64,000 nucleotides of DNA from CAZXSK01 sp964642855. Its GTDB lineage: Bacteria > Planctomycetota > Phycisphaerae > SM23-33. Made by a program: the position numbers and the translations under genes. The first letter of the stretch is position 1. Each line of letters opens with the position of its first letter. This document shows, piece by piece, positions 32,770 through 41,583 of this stretch. The stretch lies in contig CAZXSK010000005.1 in NCBI GenBank assembly GCA_964642855.1, forward strand, positions 1 through 64,000. The letters run 5' to 3'. A model generated the notes under the pieces. The model ran no database searches. It was not told the origin of the DNA and was given only the letters and a program-made list of their open reading frames with translations.

Positions 32770-34653
32770 ATGAGGACCATGGCCGGATTCCAACGCGAGG
32801 AAACGATGGGGAAAACAAGTTGGCCCACAATCCTACCTGCCGTCCTGGGTATTGCCCTGGTCACTGCCCTGCAGTGCTTCCGGGACAGCATCCAGGCCGA
32901 CCAGCTCAGCCCGGAGGCGATCGCACGGCTGGAGCGGGCGCGTGAGCCTCGCCGGGGAGACGAGGCGCATAGGGGCCGAGTCGTGCTCGTCGGAAATCCG
33001 ACCCCGAAGCAAACCGCCGTGCCCCAACCCTCGGGAAACGATACAAGAGAGGCCGGGGAACCGATCTCCCCGGACGGAGAGGCCGTCGCCCTTCGTCCTG
33101 CCGACGCCAAACCTACCGACATCCATGTCTGGGAGGTCATCGAGGAGCAGAAGCACCGCAAGACGCATTCTCCTCCGCCCCGACCCCGTAGTACCTGGGG
33201 CGAAACGTCCAGTCTCTCGGAGGAACCTCAGGCCGCCACAACCGAAGTTCATCGTATACGGACGCCCAGACTGGTTGCCGGGGAACGCGGCCATTCCGAC
33301 AACAGACCGGATGTACTCTCCGACGTACCAGAGGTAGCCCGGCCGGCCAGGAAGACCAAGCCAGTGCCCGACGTACGCCTGTCCCGCAGATCGGACGGAG
33401 AAGCTCACAAGCCCCTTCCCCACAACCAGGAAACACCCCTGGCCGTGGGCGTCAACTCACCGGCCGTCGAGACGAATCGGCGTGTCGACCCGCAGCGGCT
33501 GCACGTGAAACTGGTAGAGGCCTCCAAGCTCGCCCAACGAGAGGCCGAAGCCTTCCAACCGGACAGGCCGCCCAGCATCTCGACCGACACGACGGTCGAA
33601 ACCGGACGATTGGACACCAGCCTGGCCGCTGCAGCCGAATCTCCTCCCTCTTCCAGACGGAGAAGGGCTACCGACCCGATAGAAGCCCCCTCCTCGACGC
33701 GACCAAAGCTTACAAGCCCTGCTCCGGAGTTGCCCGATTCCGCACCACTTCGGCCCGCAGAAACCGAAGACGTTCTGGCCGCAGTGACCCATCCAGCCGA
33801 GGGGGATGCTCCCCTCACCGATGCATCTCTGCCGGTTGGCAAGCCCCGCCTGGATTCCGTCGACGCCCCGCGGGTCAGCGAAGTCAAAGCCGCCAGTCCG
33901 GCTGATGTGGTCGGGGTCCGCAGGAAGGCTACTGGCCCGGTGGATGCCGTGGCAAGGTCTCTCAAACCGAACGACTCGGTCGAGGTCGATGCCCCCGACG
34001 TGCCCAGAGACCAGAAGGCCTTGGCAAGTCGCACCGACCAGTCGACCGGCTCGGATGAACCCCAAAGCCCCCAGGCCTCGCAAGAGACGCAGACCGACGA
34101 GGTCCCCAAGAACGTCAACCCCTCGGACCCGACGACCTGGAAAGAAGGCCAGGATCGTAACCTTCTTCTGATTATGGCGTTGCAGGACAGTGATCGGTAT
34201 GTTCGCAAGTGGGCGGCGGAAGTTCTCGGACCCACGGGCGACAAACGAGCCGTCAAGCCGCTGATTCGGCTTCTGGGAGACGACGACTGGTCGGTCCGGC
34301 GAAGCGTGATGTACTCGCTGATGCAGATCAAGGATGACCGCGCGGTCAAACCCCTGATCGACGTCCTCCGAAAAGGCACCGACAAGGACCGCCAGCTTGC
34401 CGCCGTGGTTCTCGGACGCATGAATGCAACCAAGGCCGTCGGATCGCTCATCGACAGCCTATCTGATAGCGACTGGGAAGTCCGAGAAGCCTGTGCCATC
34501 GCCTTGGGGCAGTTGGGCGATCGCGAAGCCCTGGCTGCCCTCCGCAGGGCAGCCGCAGACGAAGATGAGGACGTCAAGCGAGCGGCCCGTCGCGCCATCC
34601 AGCGCGTGACCGAAGGCAAGCAGACTGTCGCCCAGCGCGACGACGAGGAATAG
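32770..34653 (+). CDS. Membrane-anchored HEAT-repeat protein with long disordered linker
   Basis: A 627-residue protein. ATG 32770 has TGAGG 5 nt upstream; ATG 32806 (GAGGA upstream) is an equally possible start. A hydrophobic segment (about residues 19-36) should anchor it. Residues about 50-450 are low complexity, rich in Pro, Ser, Glu and Arg. Residues about 462-620 form HEAT/PBS-lyase-type repeats (DSDRYVRKWAAEVLGPTGD, DDDWSVRRSVMYSLMQIKDD, DSDWEVREACAIALGQLGD). This suggests a protein-binding head projected from the membrane on a flexible stalk. Confidence 0.8.
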   Translation: MRTMAGFQREETMGKTSWPTILPAVLGIALVTALQCFRDSIQADQLSPEAIARLERAREPRRGDEAHRGRVVLVGNPTPKQTAVPQPSGNDTREAGEPISPDGEAVALRPADAKPTDIHVWEVIEEQKHRKTHSPPPRPRSTWGETSSLSEEPQAATTEVHRIRTPRLVAGERGHSDNRPDVLSDVPEVARPARKTKPVPDVRLSRRSDGEAHKPLPHNQETPLAVGVNSPAVETNRRVDPQRLHVKLVEASKLAQREAEAFQPDRPPSISTDTTVETGRLDTSLAAAAESPPSSRRRRATDPIEAPSSTRPKLTSPAPELPDSAPLRPAETEDVLAAVTHPAEGDAPLTDASLPVGKPRLDSVDAPRVSEVKAASPADVVGVRRKATGPVDAVARSLKPNDSVEVDAPDVPRDQKALASRTDQSTGSDEPQSPQASQETQTDEVPKNVNPSDPTTWKEGQDRNLLLIMALQDSDRYVRKWAAEVLGPTGDKRAVKPLIRLLGDDDWSVRRSVMYSLMQIKDDRAVKPLIDVLRKGTDKDRQLAAVVLGRMNATKAVGSLIDSLSDSDWEVREACAIALGQLGDREALAALRRAAADEDEDVKRAARRAIQRVTEGKQTVAQRDDEE

Positions 34654-34786
34654 CCCCCCGCCGATCGGCCTCGAACCTTCTCCAGGAATCTCCCCCTACC
34701 CTGTGCGTCCTGCTGTGTATCGGTCTAGAATGCCGCAAAGGCTGCATCGTCGAAGATCAAACAAGACCGTAAGGCAGGAGACCTGC

Positions 34787-36199
34787 ATGAAGTACGAGTA
34801 CGACCTGATCACCATCGGCCTGGGTCCGGCGGGAATGGCTGTGTCGATCATGGGCTCGATGATGGACCTGAGAGTCTGTGCCATCGAGGCCGATCGCATC
34901 GGCGGCGAATGCATGAATGTCGGGTGCATTCCCAGCAAGTCACTGCTGCAGATGGCCCGGACAAGGGCGATGTTTGACCACTTGCAGACCATGGGCCTCG
35001 CCCAGATGCCCAGACCCGACGTGGTCGACCCGTTCCCTCGCATCGCCAAGTACCTCGACTACATCCGCGATGCCAAGACCATGAAGATGTTCGACAAAGT
35101 CGATCTGCATCTTCGCGAGGGCAAGGCCTCCTTCGTGGACCCACACACCGTAGCCGTCGGCGACAAGCAGTTCACCGCGCAACGGATCTTCATCTGCGCC
35201 GGCACCCGTCCAGCCCTTCCGCCCATCGAGGGGCTTGCCGAGTCGGAACCTCTGACCAACGAAACCATCTTCCGCATCGAAGATGTTCCGGAATCGATGA
35301 TCGTCCTTGGCGGGGGCGCGATCGCCTGCGAAATGGCCCAGGCGTTCGCCCGGCTGGGCAGCAAGGTGACGCTCGTGATGCGCGGCAGGAGCATCCAGTG
35401 GCGGGAAGACGTCGACGCCGCCGAGATCATTCAGAACACCTTCCGGGAAGAAGGCATCGACGTTCTCACGCGCCGAACCATGACCCGGGTCGAAAAACGC
35501 GACGACAGGTTCGTTCTCCACACCGAGGAAGATGGCGAGATCTTCGCTGAGCAGCTGCTTAGCGCCACCGGCCGGCGGATGGACCTGGACGCTCTGAAGC
35601 TCGGTAACGCCGGGGTGGATTTCACCGACGCGGGAATCACGGTCGACAAGTACCTTCGCACCAGCCGGAAACACATCTATGCCGCGGGCGACTGCAACGG
35701 ATACGCCCAGCTGTCGCACGCGGCGATGCACCAGGGCATGATCGCGTTGATCAACAGCATGCTGCCTTGGCCGATGAAGCGGGATTTCCGCAAGTTCGTG
35801 ATCCCCTGGACCGTTTTCACCGAGCCGGAGTACTCCTATGTGGGCCCGCGGGAGAGCGAACTCCGGAAACGAGGCGTGAAGTACGAGACGATCACCGTGC
35901 GATACGCCGACTACGGAGCAGCCATCGCCGAGGACCTCGAGAAGGGATTCGTGAAGGTGCACGTCTCCCCGACCGGGAAGATCCACGCCGCCTGCATCGT
36001 GGGCGAGGGGTCGGGCGACATGATCAACGAATGGGGTCTGGCGATCCAGAAGGGCATTCGCATGCACGATGTCATGATGCTCCAGCACTCGTTCCCAACG
36101 ATGAGCTTTCTCAACAAGCGCATCGCGGAGACCTGGATGCAGAACCGCATGAAATCCGCCCGCCTCCGTAAAATGGCTGCGTGGTTCTTCCGGCACTGA
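34787..36199 (+). CDS. Dihydrolipoamide dehydrogenase/mercuric-reductase-like flavoprotein
   Basis: A 470-residue pyridine nucleotide-disulfide oxidoreductase. The start at 34787 has GCAGGAG upstream. FAD motif DLITIGLGPAGMAVSIMG, redox-active disulfide GGECMNVGCIPSKS, NAD-binding MIVLGGGAIACEMAQAFARL and IYAAGDCNG are all present. In the C-terminal dimer domain the usual HPTLSE is replaced by HSFPTMSF, so His is kept but the partner Glu is missing. This is seen in some Lpd paralogues of unknown substrate. No 2-oxo-acid dehydrogenase gene is nearby. Confidence 0.88.
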   Translation: MKYEYDLITIGLGPAGMAVSIMGSMMDLRVCAIEADRIGGECMNVGCIPSKSLLQMARTRAMFDHLQTMGLAQMPRPDVVDPFPRIAKYLDYIRDAKTMKMFDKVDLHLREGKASFVDPHTVAVGDKQFTAQRIFICAGTRPALPPIEGLAESEPLTNETIFRIEDVPESMIVLGGGAIACEMAQAFARLGSKVTLVMRGRSIQWREDVDAAEIIQNTFREEGIDVLTRRTMTRVEKRDDRFVLHTEEDGEIFAEQLLSATGRRMDLDALKLGNAGVDFTDAGITVDKYLRTSRKHIYAAGDCNGYAQLSHAAMHQGMIALINSMLPWPMKRDFRKFVIPWTVFTEPEYSYVGPRESELRKRGVKYETITVRYADYGAAIAEDLEKGFVKVHVSPTGKIHAACIVGEGSGDMINEWGLAIQKGIRMHDVMMLQHSFPTMSFLNKRIAETWMQNRMKSARLRKMAAWFFRH

Positions 36200-36334
36200 T
36201 CGCGGCAAGCCCGCGACAAGGCTTGACATCCGTCAGCCATCCGCCCAGCATACCCAGACTGCACCCCGCTTCGCGAAGGCTTCGGCAGGGCGCAGTTTGC
36301 TTCCCGCAACCCTACAGCCACAAGGAACACTGAG

Positions 36335-37636
36335 ATGCCCCAGATTGCTCCCTGGTTCGCCGACGGCAAGTACGGCGTGTTCATCCACTGGACGCTCAAG
36401 AACATCGAAATGGACTTCGACGAGCCAGCCGACGATATGACACTCGACCTTCAGCGTCAGTGGGCCCGCGAGCGGTTCACGGCATCGAAGTTCGACGCCC
36501 GCCAGTGGGCCCGGTCGTTTAAGGAGTGGGGGGCGCAGTACGCCGTGCTGACCACCAAGCACCACATCGGCTTTGCCCTGTTCGACGGCCCGGGCAGCGA
36601 GATGACCTCCGTCAATTACGCCCCCGCCAAGAGAGACATCGTAGCCGAGTACGTCGAGGCTCTCCGGGCAGAAGGCATTCGCGTGGGCCTGTACTACTCG
36701 CTGCCGGACTGGTCCCACCCGGACTACGCTTCGCTCACCGGCGGGGACAACCCCCGGAGCTACTCCAAGGAAGATCAGCCCGAGCGATGGAACCGGTTCG
36801 TGGAGCAGATGTTCGCTGAGGTCCGCCACCTCTGCACAGCGTACGGGCCTGTCGACATGCTCTGGTTCGACGGCGACTGGGAACGGACCGCAGAGCAGTG
36901 GCGCACCGTCGAGCTGGCGGAGATGATCCAGGAACTCCAGCCCCACGCGATCTTCAACAATCGCCTCCGCCATCGATGCCTGGGGCACTTCGGCACGCCG
37001 GAATCTGCAGCCCCTCTGTCTGCGCCCACCGGGTTCTGGGAGCACTGCACGACCCTGGGCGATAACTGGGACGGGCAGGCAGCGAACCGGAACGTCAAAC
37101 CGCCTTCGGAGCTCATCCGCCTGGCCTGCGACATGGTGGGCATGGGCGGAAACGTGCTGCTGAACATCGCTCCGCGGGGCGACGGCACGATTCCGCAGGT
37201 TCAGGCCGACGCCATGACCGAAGTCGGGGATTGGATAAACGCCCACTCGGAAGCGATCTACGGCACCGAGGCAGGTCTGCCGGCGGGCCTGTTCCACGGT
37301 GCATCCACCCACAAGGGCAGCGTGCTCTACCTGATCGCCTACGACCAGCCTCGAGATTCTGTCGTGGTCAAGGGCCTGTGCAGTCCTGTTGCCCGGGCCG
37401 TCCACCTGACAAGCGGCCGGGAGCTCAACTGGCATGTTTCCGGAGGCAGGCCGAAATTCGGCAAGCCAGGCTGGCTGTTCGTGGAGGTACCACCGGAGTG
37501 CATGGACCCCCACGCCACGGTCATCCGTCTTGAATTCGAGAACGACGAACTGGTCGTTCAGCATCCCGACGGCAGCAGAAAGACCTGGCGAGGAAGGCCG
37601 GTGCTGACCGAACAGGCCACCGTCGAGGAACGCTGA
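36335..37636 (+). CDS. Alpha-L-fucosidase (GH29)
   Basis: A 433-residue GH29 fucosidase releasing alpha-linked L-fucose. The N-terminus opens directly into the barrel (APWFADGKYGVFIHWTLKNI), with no signal peptide, so it is predicted cytoplasmic. VLTTKHHIGFALFDG, GLYYSLPDWSHPDY, and VDMLWFDGDWE (the nucleophile Asp) are typical, as is MGGNVLLNIAPRGDGTI. A C-terminal beta-sandwich follows (about 330-415). It adds to the set of enzymes here for sulfated or fucosylated polysaccharides. Confidence 0.9.
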   Translation: MPQIAPWFADGKYGVFIHWTLKNIEMDFDEPADDMTLDLQRQWARERFTASKFDARQWARSFKEWGAQYAVLTTKHHIGFALFDGPGSEMTSVNYAPAKRDIVAEYVEALRAEGIRVGLYYSLPDWSHPDYASLTGGDNPRSYSKEDQPERWNRFVEQMFAEVRHLCTAYGPVDMLWFDGDWERTAEQWRTVELAEMIQELQPHAIFNNRLRHRCLGHFGTPESAAPLSAPTGFWEHCTTLGDNWDGQAANRNVKPPSELIRLACDMVGMGGNVLLNIAPRGDGTIPQVQADAMTEVGDWINAHSEAIYGTEAGLPAGLFHGASTHKGSVLYLIAYDQPRDSVVVKGLCSPVARAVHLTSGRELNWHVSGGRPKFGKPGWLFVEVPPECMDPHATVIRLEFENDELVVQHPDGSRKTWRGRPVLTEQATVEER

Positions 37637-37671
37637 GTTCGGCAGTATCGCTTTTGGAGGCCTCGGCAACC

Positions 37672-37700
37672 TTGACACATAGGCCTGTTGAGGATAACAT
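37672..37700 (+). promoter_or_regulatory. Sigma-70-type promoter
   Basis: TTGACA (37672-37677), a 17-nt spacer and TAACAT (37695-37700), about 55 nt upstream of the GTG start at 37755. The -35 is a perfect match and the -10 matches 4/6. Confidence 0.55.
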
Positions 37701-37754
37701 CCTCTGGTTTCCGATGTCTGGGTACTTCGGCCTCGGCCGAAGGAGTTACATAGC

Positions 37755-38414
37755 GTGGCCAGGAAAAAGAACTCGGTGGCGCCGTTCGAGGTTGTGGCAG
37801 GGATCGGCAGAACCCAGCACAAACCGGCAGGCGGCGAGCGCACGAAACCGGGCGACCAGAAGGNNNNNNNNNNNNNNNNNNNNNNNNNNNNNNNNNNNNN
37901 NNNNNNNNNNNNNNNNNNNNNNNNNNNNNNNNNNNNNNNNNNNNNNNNNNNNNNNNNNNNNNNCGTGTTGCTTGGCGGACTGCTGGTCTTGCTGCTGGGA
38001 GCATTTGTTCTGGGCCGGTCGACGGCGCCGCAGCCCCAGGCACCCACGGAGGTCAACAAGGCAGGGACCGAACCGGTGATTACCGAGAATCGCGTCCCTG
38101 GCTGGTATTATCTGGTGGTCGAGGCGATGAATGGCAACAGTACGGCTGACATCGCCCAGGCCGAAGCGCTGAAGACGTATCTGGACAAGCACGGCGTGCC
38201 GGTGACAATCCATGGCTATGAGCAGGACGGGGTCAGGGCGATCCTGATCTCCCGAGCGGGGTTCGAGAACCCGCGAAGTCCCGCTGCCGGCGAGTTCGTC
38301 GAACGGGTACAGCAGTTGGGACAGCAGTATGCCGACCAGTTTGGCTCGAGGTTCAACTTTCGGCCGACCAAGCCGGGAGAGGAAACCGGGCCCTGGTTCG
38401 TGCAGTGGGAATAG
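37755..38414 (+). CDS. Single-pass membrane protein with SPOR-like domain, interrupted by an assembly gap
   Basis: Start GTG 37755 with AAGGAG 9 nt upstream. The first 36 residues are basic (MARKKNSVAPFEVVAGIGRT). A run of 100 Ns then breaks the gene. After the gap, VLLGGLLVLLLGAFVLG is a membrane helix, followed by a Pro-rich linker and a small alpha/beta domain (about 110-215) with the VPVTIHGYEQDGVRAILISR pattern of SPOR-like domains. The true length of the missing part is unknown, because 100 Ns is a conventional gap size. Peptidoglycan binding is inferred, not proven. Confidence 0.7.
   Translation: MARKKNSVAPFEVVAGIGRTQHKPAGGERTKPGDQKXXXXXXXXXXXXXXXXXXXXXXXXXXXXXXXXXXVLLGGLLVLLLGAFVLGRSTAPQPQAPTEVNKAGTEPVITENRVPGWYYLVVEAMNGNSTADIAQAEALKTYLDKHGVPVTIHGYEQDGVRAILISRAGFENPRSPAAGEFVERVQQLGQQYADQFGSRFNFRPTKPGEETGPWFVQWE
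37864..37963. other. Assembly gap of 100 Ns
   Basis: Exactly 100 undetermined bases, the conventional placeholder for a scaffold join of unknown size. It lies within the SPOR-like gene. Reading frame continuity across it should not be trusted. Confidence 0.99.
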
Positions 38415-38461
38415 CGAAACACAGACAGACTTTACGGAATCCGTATCAGGAGTATTGACCG

Positions 38462-38716
38462 ATGACGATGGACAGGACCCTGAAGGTACACGGCGGACTG
38501 CTTCGGGCGCGAAGCGTGCTGACCCGGGCGGAACGAATCGCACGCCTGATGGAAGAAGGCAAGTTTGATCCGGAAGAGGATAGCCCCCTCGGTCTTCCCA
38601 AGGTGCGGGTGAAGACCTCCAAGGCTGGCAGCAAGAAGAAGGAAGCCAAGGAAGAGGCGGAAGAAGGAGTCGCCGCCGAAGCCGGTGCCGAGAGCTCCGA
38701 AGGCGCTTCCGAGTAG
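38462..38716 (+). CDS. Small basic protein of the Planctomycetes/Verrucomicrobia/Chlamydiae family
   Basis: An 84-residue protein. Residues 1-50 (MTMDRTLKVHGGLLRARSVL, LTRAERIARLMEEGKF, SPLGLPKVRV) match a short basic protein family conserved across the PVC superphylum, whose function is unknown but which is often linked to translation because of its size and charge. CAGGAG lies 9 nt upstream. Here the basic core carries an added acidic C-terminal tail (residues 55-84, Glu/Ala-rich), which is longer than I expect for the family. Confidence 0.88.
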   Translation: MTMDRTLKVHGGLLRARSVLTRAERIARLMEEGKFDPEEDSPLGLPKVRVKTSKAGSKKKEAKEEAEEGVAAEAGAESSEGASE

Positions 38717-38754
38717 CCAACCCCTGCCTGTGGCGGATCCCGATGCGTAACTCC

Positions 38755-38790
38755 AAACGAGCCGTCCCGGCCTGCCGGGATGGCTCGTTT
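38755..38790 (+). terminator. Intrinsic terminator after the small basic protein gene
   Basis: A long stem: AAACGAGCC (38755-38763) pairs with GGCTCGTTT (38782-38790) and TCCCGG (38765-38770) with CCGGGA (38775-38780), with one mismatch and a CCTG loop. It ends in TTT on the plus strand. Confidence 0.65.
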
Positions 38791-38828
38791 CAGGCGCATC
38801 GCCTCTGAACTTTCTCCCGGAGACAACC

Positions 38829-39944
38829 ATGGACAACCTCTGCAGAATTGCCTCCCGCATGAACAAGCTGGATGCTTCCGGCATCCGCAAGGTCTTTGAC
38901 CTTGCAGCGAAGATGACCGACCCGATCAACCTGTCGATCGGCCAGCCCGATTTCGACGTACCCGATAGCGTCAAAGACTCCGCCGTCGAAGCGATCCGCA
39001 AAGGCCACAACCGCTACACCCAGACCCAGGGCACGGCTGCTCTTCGAGAGAAGATCGCGCGAAGCTGCGCCGAGGAATTCGGGTGGAATGACGCCGACGA
39101 CCGCCTCTACCTGGTGACCTCCGGGGTGAGCGGCGCACTGGTTCTGGCGATGCTCACACTGGTTGACCCAGGCGACGAAGTGGTCTTCGCGGATCCCTAC
39201 TTCGTGATGTACTCCCACCTGGTGAATCTCGCCGGCGGCGTGCCCGTGGCGGTGGATACCTATCCGGACTTCACCCCCGACCCCCAGAAGATCGCCGACG
39301 CCATCGGGCCTCGCACGCGGATGCTGATCATCAACTCCCCTGCCAATCCGACGGGCAGAGTGTACAGCGAACAGGAACTCCGGGAGATCGCAGAAATCGC
39401 ACGCAAGCACGAGCTGCTGGTGGTGTCCGACGAGATCTACGACCGGTTCTGCTACGACCAGCCTTTTGTTTCGATGGCTTCGCTGTACGAGAACACGTTG
39501 CTGATGCGGGGTTTCTCCAAAACCTGCGCGATGACGGGCTGGCGTATCGGGTGGTGCACCGGCCCCAGGCCCATCATCGAGAAGATGACGATGCTCCAGC
39601 AATACAGCTTCGTATGTGCCCCAAGCATGGCGCAACAGGCCGCACTGACAGCGATGGACACCGACGTTTCCGAGCAGGTCGCGCACTATCGCCGCAAACG
39701 TGACATGGTCGCAGACGCCCTGTGCGAGAGTTTCGGACTGGTCAAGCCCGGGGGTGCATTCTACGCATTCGTTCCCGCACCGGGCGGGGACGCAACGACG
39801 TTCGTTACCAAGGCGATCGAAAACAACGTGCTGATCATCCCGGGTGGCGTGTTCTCAACGAAGGACACGCATTTCCGTATATCCTACGCTACCAGCGACG
39901 ACCAGCTTGCCAGGGGGTTGGGGATCCTCCAAAGCCTTCGCTGA
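38829..39944 (+). CDS. Class I aminotransferase (aspartate/aromatic type)
   Basis: A 371-residue PLP-dependent aminotransferase of fold type I. INLSIGQPDFDVPDSVKDSA, HNRYTQTQGTAALREKIA, NSPANPTGRVYSEQEL (substrate Asn), SDEIYDRFCYD (Asp and Tyr contacting PLP) and the Schiff-base Lys in GFSKTCAMTGWRIGW are in order. The C-terminal Arg that binds the carboxylate is in HFRISYATSDDQL. GGAG precedes ATG 38829. It lies upstream of the acyl-carrier cluster but has its own spacing, so membership of that cluster is uncertain. Confidence 0.94.
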   Translation: MDNLCRIASRMNKLDASGIRKVFDLAAKMTDPINLSIGQPDFDVPDSVKDSAVEAIRKGHNRYTQTQGTAALREKIARSCAEEFGWNDADDRLYLVTSGVSGALVLAMLTLVDPGDEVVFADPYFVMYSHLVNLAGGVPVAVDTYPDFTPDPQKIADAIGPRTRMLIINSPANPTGRVYSEQELREIAEIARKHELLVVSDEIYDRFCYDQPFVSMASLYENTLLMRGFSKTCAMTGWRIGWCTGPRPIIEKMTMLQQYSFVCAPSMAQQAALTAMDTDVSEQVAHYRRKRDMVADALCESFGLVKPGGAFYAFVPAPGGDATTFVTKAIENNVLIIPGGVFSTKDTHFRISYATSDDQLARGLGILQSLR

Positions 39945-40036
39945 GCAAAAATCGCTTGCATAATCTCCCCCGACCGACTAAAAGGCCGCAATCCCCAAAC
40001 CGCCCCGGAGGCGGTTACGGAACACGAGGATCACGG

Positions 40037-40531
40037 ATGAAGTTTCACCTTGTGGACACAATCGAATCGATCGATCCTGGCGAGCGGATCATCACGAGCA
40101 AGTATCTCTCGCTGGCCGAGGAGTACCTTGGGGACCATTTCCCCGCTTTCCCGGTGCTTCCCGGCGTGCTGATGGTCGAAGCGATGACCCAGTCGGCTGC
40201 CTGGCTGGTGCGTCTGGCGCAGGACTTCTCCCACAGCGTGGTGATACTTTCCCAGGCCCGCAATGTACGGTACGGGTATTTCCTGAAACCAGGAAACATC
40301 CTCCGATGCGACGTACAGGTCGTATCGCTTGGAGACGATATCTCGAAGTTCAAGGCTACGGGCACCATCGGTGATCGCCAGTCGGTGACAGCCCGCCTGG
40401 AGCTTCGATCCATGAACCTTGTCGACCGATCGCCGCATCTTGCCGATGCGGATCGGTCGATTGTCCAACAGTGCAGGAAGACGTTTGAGCTGATAGGTGG
40501 CCCGGCTGCCCTGGCAGGCGCCCAGGCCTGA
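40037..40531 (+). CDS. FabZ/FabA-like 3-hydroxyacyl-ACP dehydratase, first copy
   Basis: A 164-residue hotdog-fold protein. GAGGATCACGG precedes ATG 40037. The active-site helix LGDHFPAFPVLPGVLMVEAMTQ keeps the catalytic His34 and Glu48 of FabZ dehydratases, and the FLKPGNILRCDVQVVSL strand is typical. Together with the second hotdog protein, the carrier protein and the ketosynthases it forms a type II acyl-chain cluster. It is separated from the ACP gene by 128 bases that carry a promoter. Confidence 0.85.
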   Translation: MKFHLVDTIESIDPGERIITSKYLSLAEEYLGDHFPAFPVLPGVLMVEAMTQSAAWLVRLAQDFSHSVVILSQARNVRYGYFLKPGNILRCDVQVVSLGDDISKFKATGTIGDRQSVTARLELRSMNLVDRSPHLADADRSIVQQCRKTFELIGGPAALAGAQA

Positions 40532-40558
40532 ATTGTCCACAGCAGGATCGCAGTTGCG

Positions 40559-40588
40559 TTGACTTGCGAGGGGTTCATCCCCTATACA
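40559..40588 (+). promoter_or_regulatory. Promoter for the acyl carrier protein operon
   Basis: TTGACT (40559-40564), 18 nt, then TATACA (40583-40588); TACAAT at 40585-40590 is the alternative -10. About 70 nt upstream of the ACP start. The first dehydratase gene lies outside this transcript. Confidence 0.5.
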
Positions 40589-40659
40589 ATGAGATCCGTT
40601 TGGGCGACGCAGGACGCGAGCGCCCCCGATCATAGCGGCACGAGAGGAGACAACAGACA

Positions 40660-41049
40660 ATGCCGATGACCGAAGAGGAAATCTTCGAAAAGGTACGGGA
40701 TGCCCTGGTCGAAGCCCTGGGCGTGGACGATGACGAGGTGACCCCCGACGCGAAGATCTCCGCCGACCTCGGGGCTGAATCCATCGACTTCCTGGATATC
40801 ACGTTCCGCCTGGAGAAAGCGTTCGACATCAAGATCCCCCGCGGGGAGTTGATTCCGGACAATCTCCTGAACAATCCGCAGTATGTCCAGGATGGCAGGC
40901 TGACCGACGAAGGCCTCAAGGAATTCGAGCAACGCATGCCGCACGCGGATCTCTCGGAGTTCAAGCAGGACCCGTCGGTCGACAAGATCATGGACCTGTT
41001 TACGGTTCAGACGATCATCAACTATGTGAAGGGCAAACTCAACGCGTAA
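40660..41049 (+). CDS. Acyl carrier protein, long form
   Basis: A 129-residue carrier protein; AGAGGAG lies upstream of ATG 40660. The phosphopantetheine site is LGAESIDFLDITFRLEKAFD, with Ser41 replacing the usual DSLD context by ESID. The four-helix core is interrupted by an insertion (about 60-108, with NNPQYVQDGRLTDEGL) before the last helix VQTIINYVKGKL. Typical ACPs are about 80 residues, so this one is specialised. It should carry the growing or finished acyl chain for the neighbouring enzymes. Confidence 0.92.
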   Translation: MPMTEEEIFEKVRDALVEALGVDDDEVTPDAKISADLGAESIDFLDITFRLEKAFDIKIPRGELIPDNLLNNPQYVQDGRLTDEGLKEFEQRMPHADLSEFKQDPSVDKIMDLFTVQTIINYVKGKLNA

Positions 41050-41106
41050 CCACCTGCGGCGCCGCGGAGGAATTCCTCGCGGCGCCGATTGCGCGCCCAT
41101 TCCACC

Positions 41107-41583
41107 ATGCGTTGGATCTGGATAGATCGATTCATCGAGTTCGAGCCCGGTGTGCGGGCCACGGCGGTCAAGAACATCTCCCTGGCCGAAGAGCACTTGC
41201 ACGATCACTGGGAGGCCTATCCCATCATGCCCGCGTCCCTGATGATCGAGGGCATGGCACAGACGGCAGGAATCCTGGTCGGTCAGGCGCGGGACTTCCA
41301 GGAGAAGGTCATCCTCGCCAAGATTACCAAGGCGGAATTCCAGGATATCGCCACGCCGGGCGATCAATTGCAGTACCGGGCGGAGATCGATGTCGTCTCC
41401 GAAGAAGCCGCCTCAACCCGCGGAACGGTGCTGCGAAACGGTGAACCCTTCGGCGAGGTGAATCTGATGTTCTCGCACATCGACAGGAATCTGGCCGGCA
41501 TCGAATTTCCGGAAGAGAACTTCGTGTTCACCGGTCAGTTCGAACGCCTCGTAGCGCCCTTCCTGGAGGACGCCCATGACTGA
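41107..41583 (+). CDS. FabZ-like hotdog dehydratase, second copy
   Basis: A 158-residue hotdog-fold protein; ATG 41107 gives MRWIWIDRFIEFEPG. The active-site helix HDHWEAYPIMPASLMIEGMA keeps His34 and Glu48 at the same positions as the first copy, although FP-x-x-P is changed to WEAYP. It is co-directional with the ACP gene and overlaps the next ketosynthase by 8 bases, so translation is coupled. Two dehydratases of differing sequence suggest two substrates or a heterodimer. Confidence 0.85.
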   Translation: MRWIWIDRFIEFEPGVRATAVKNISLAEEHLHDHWEAYPIMPASLMIEGMAQTAGILVGQARDFQEKVILAKITKAEFQDIATPGDQLQYRAEIDVVSEEAASTRGTVLRNGEPFGEVNLMFSHIDRNLAGIEFPEENFVFTGQFERLVAPFLEDAHD

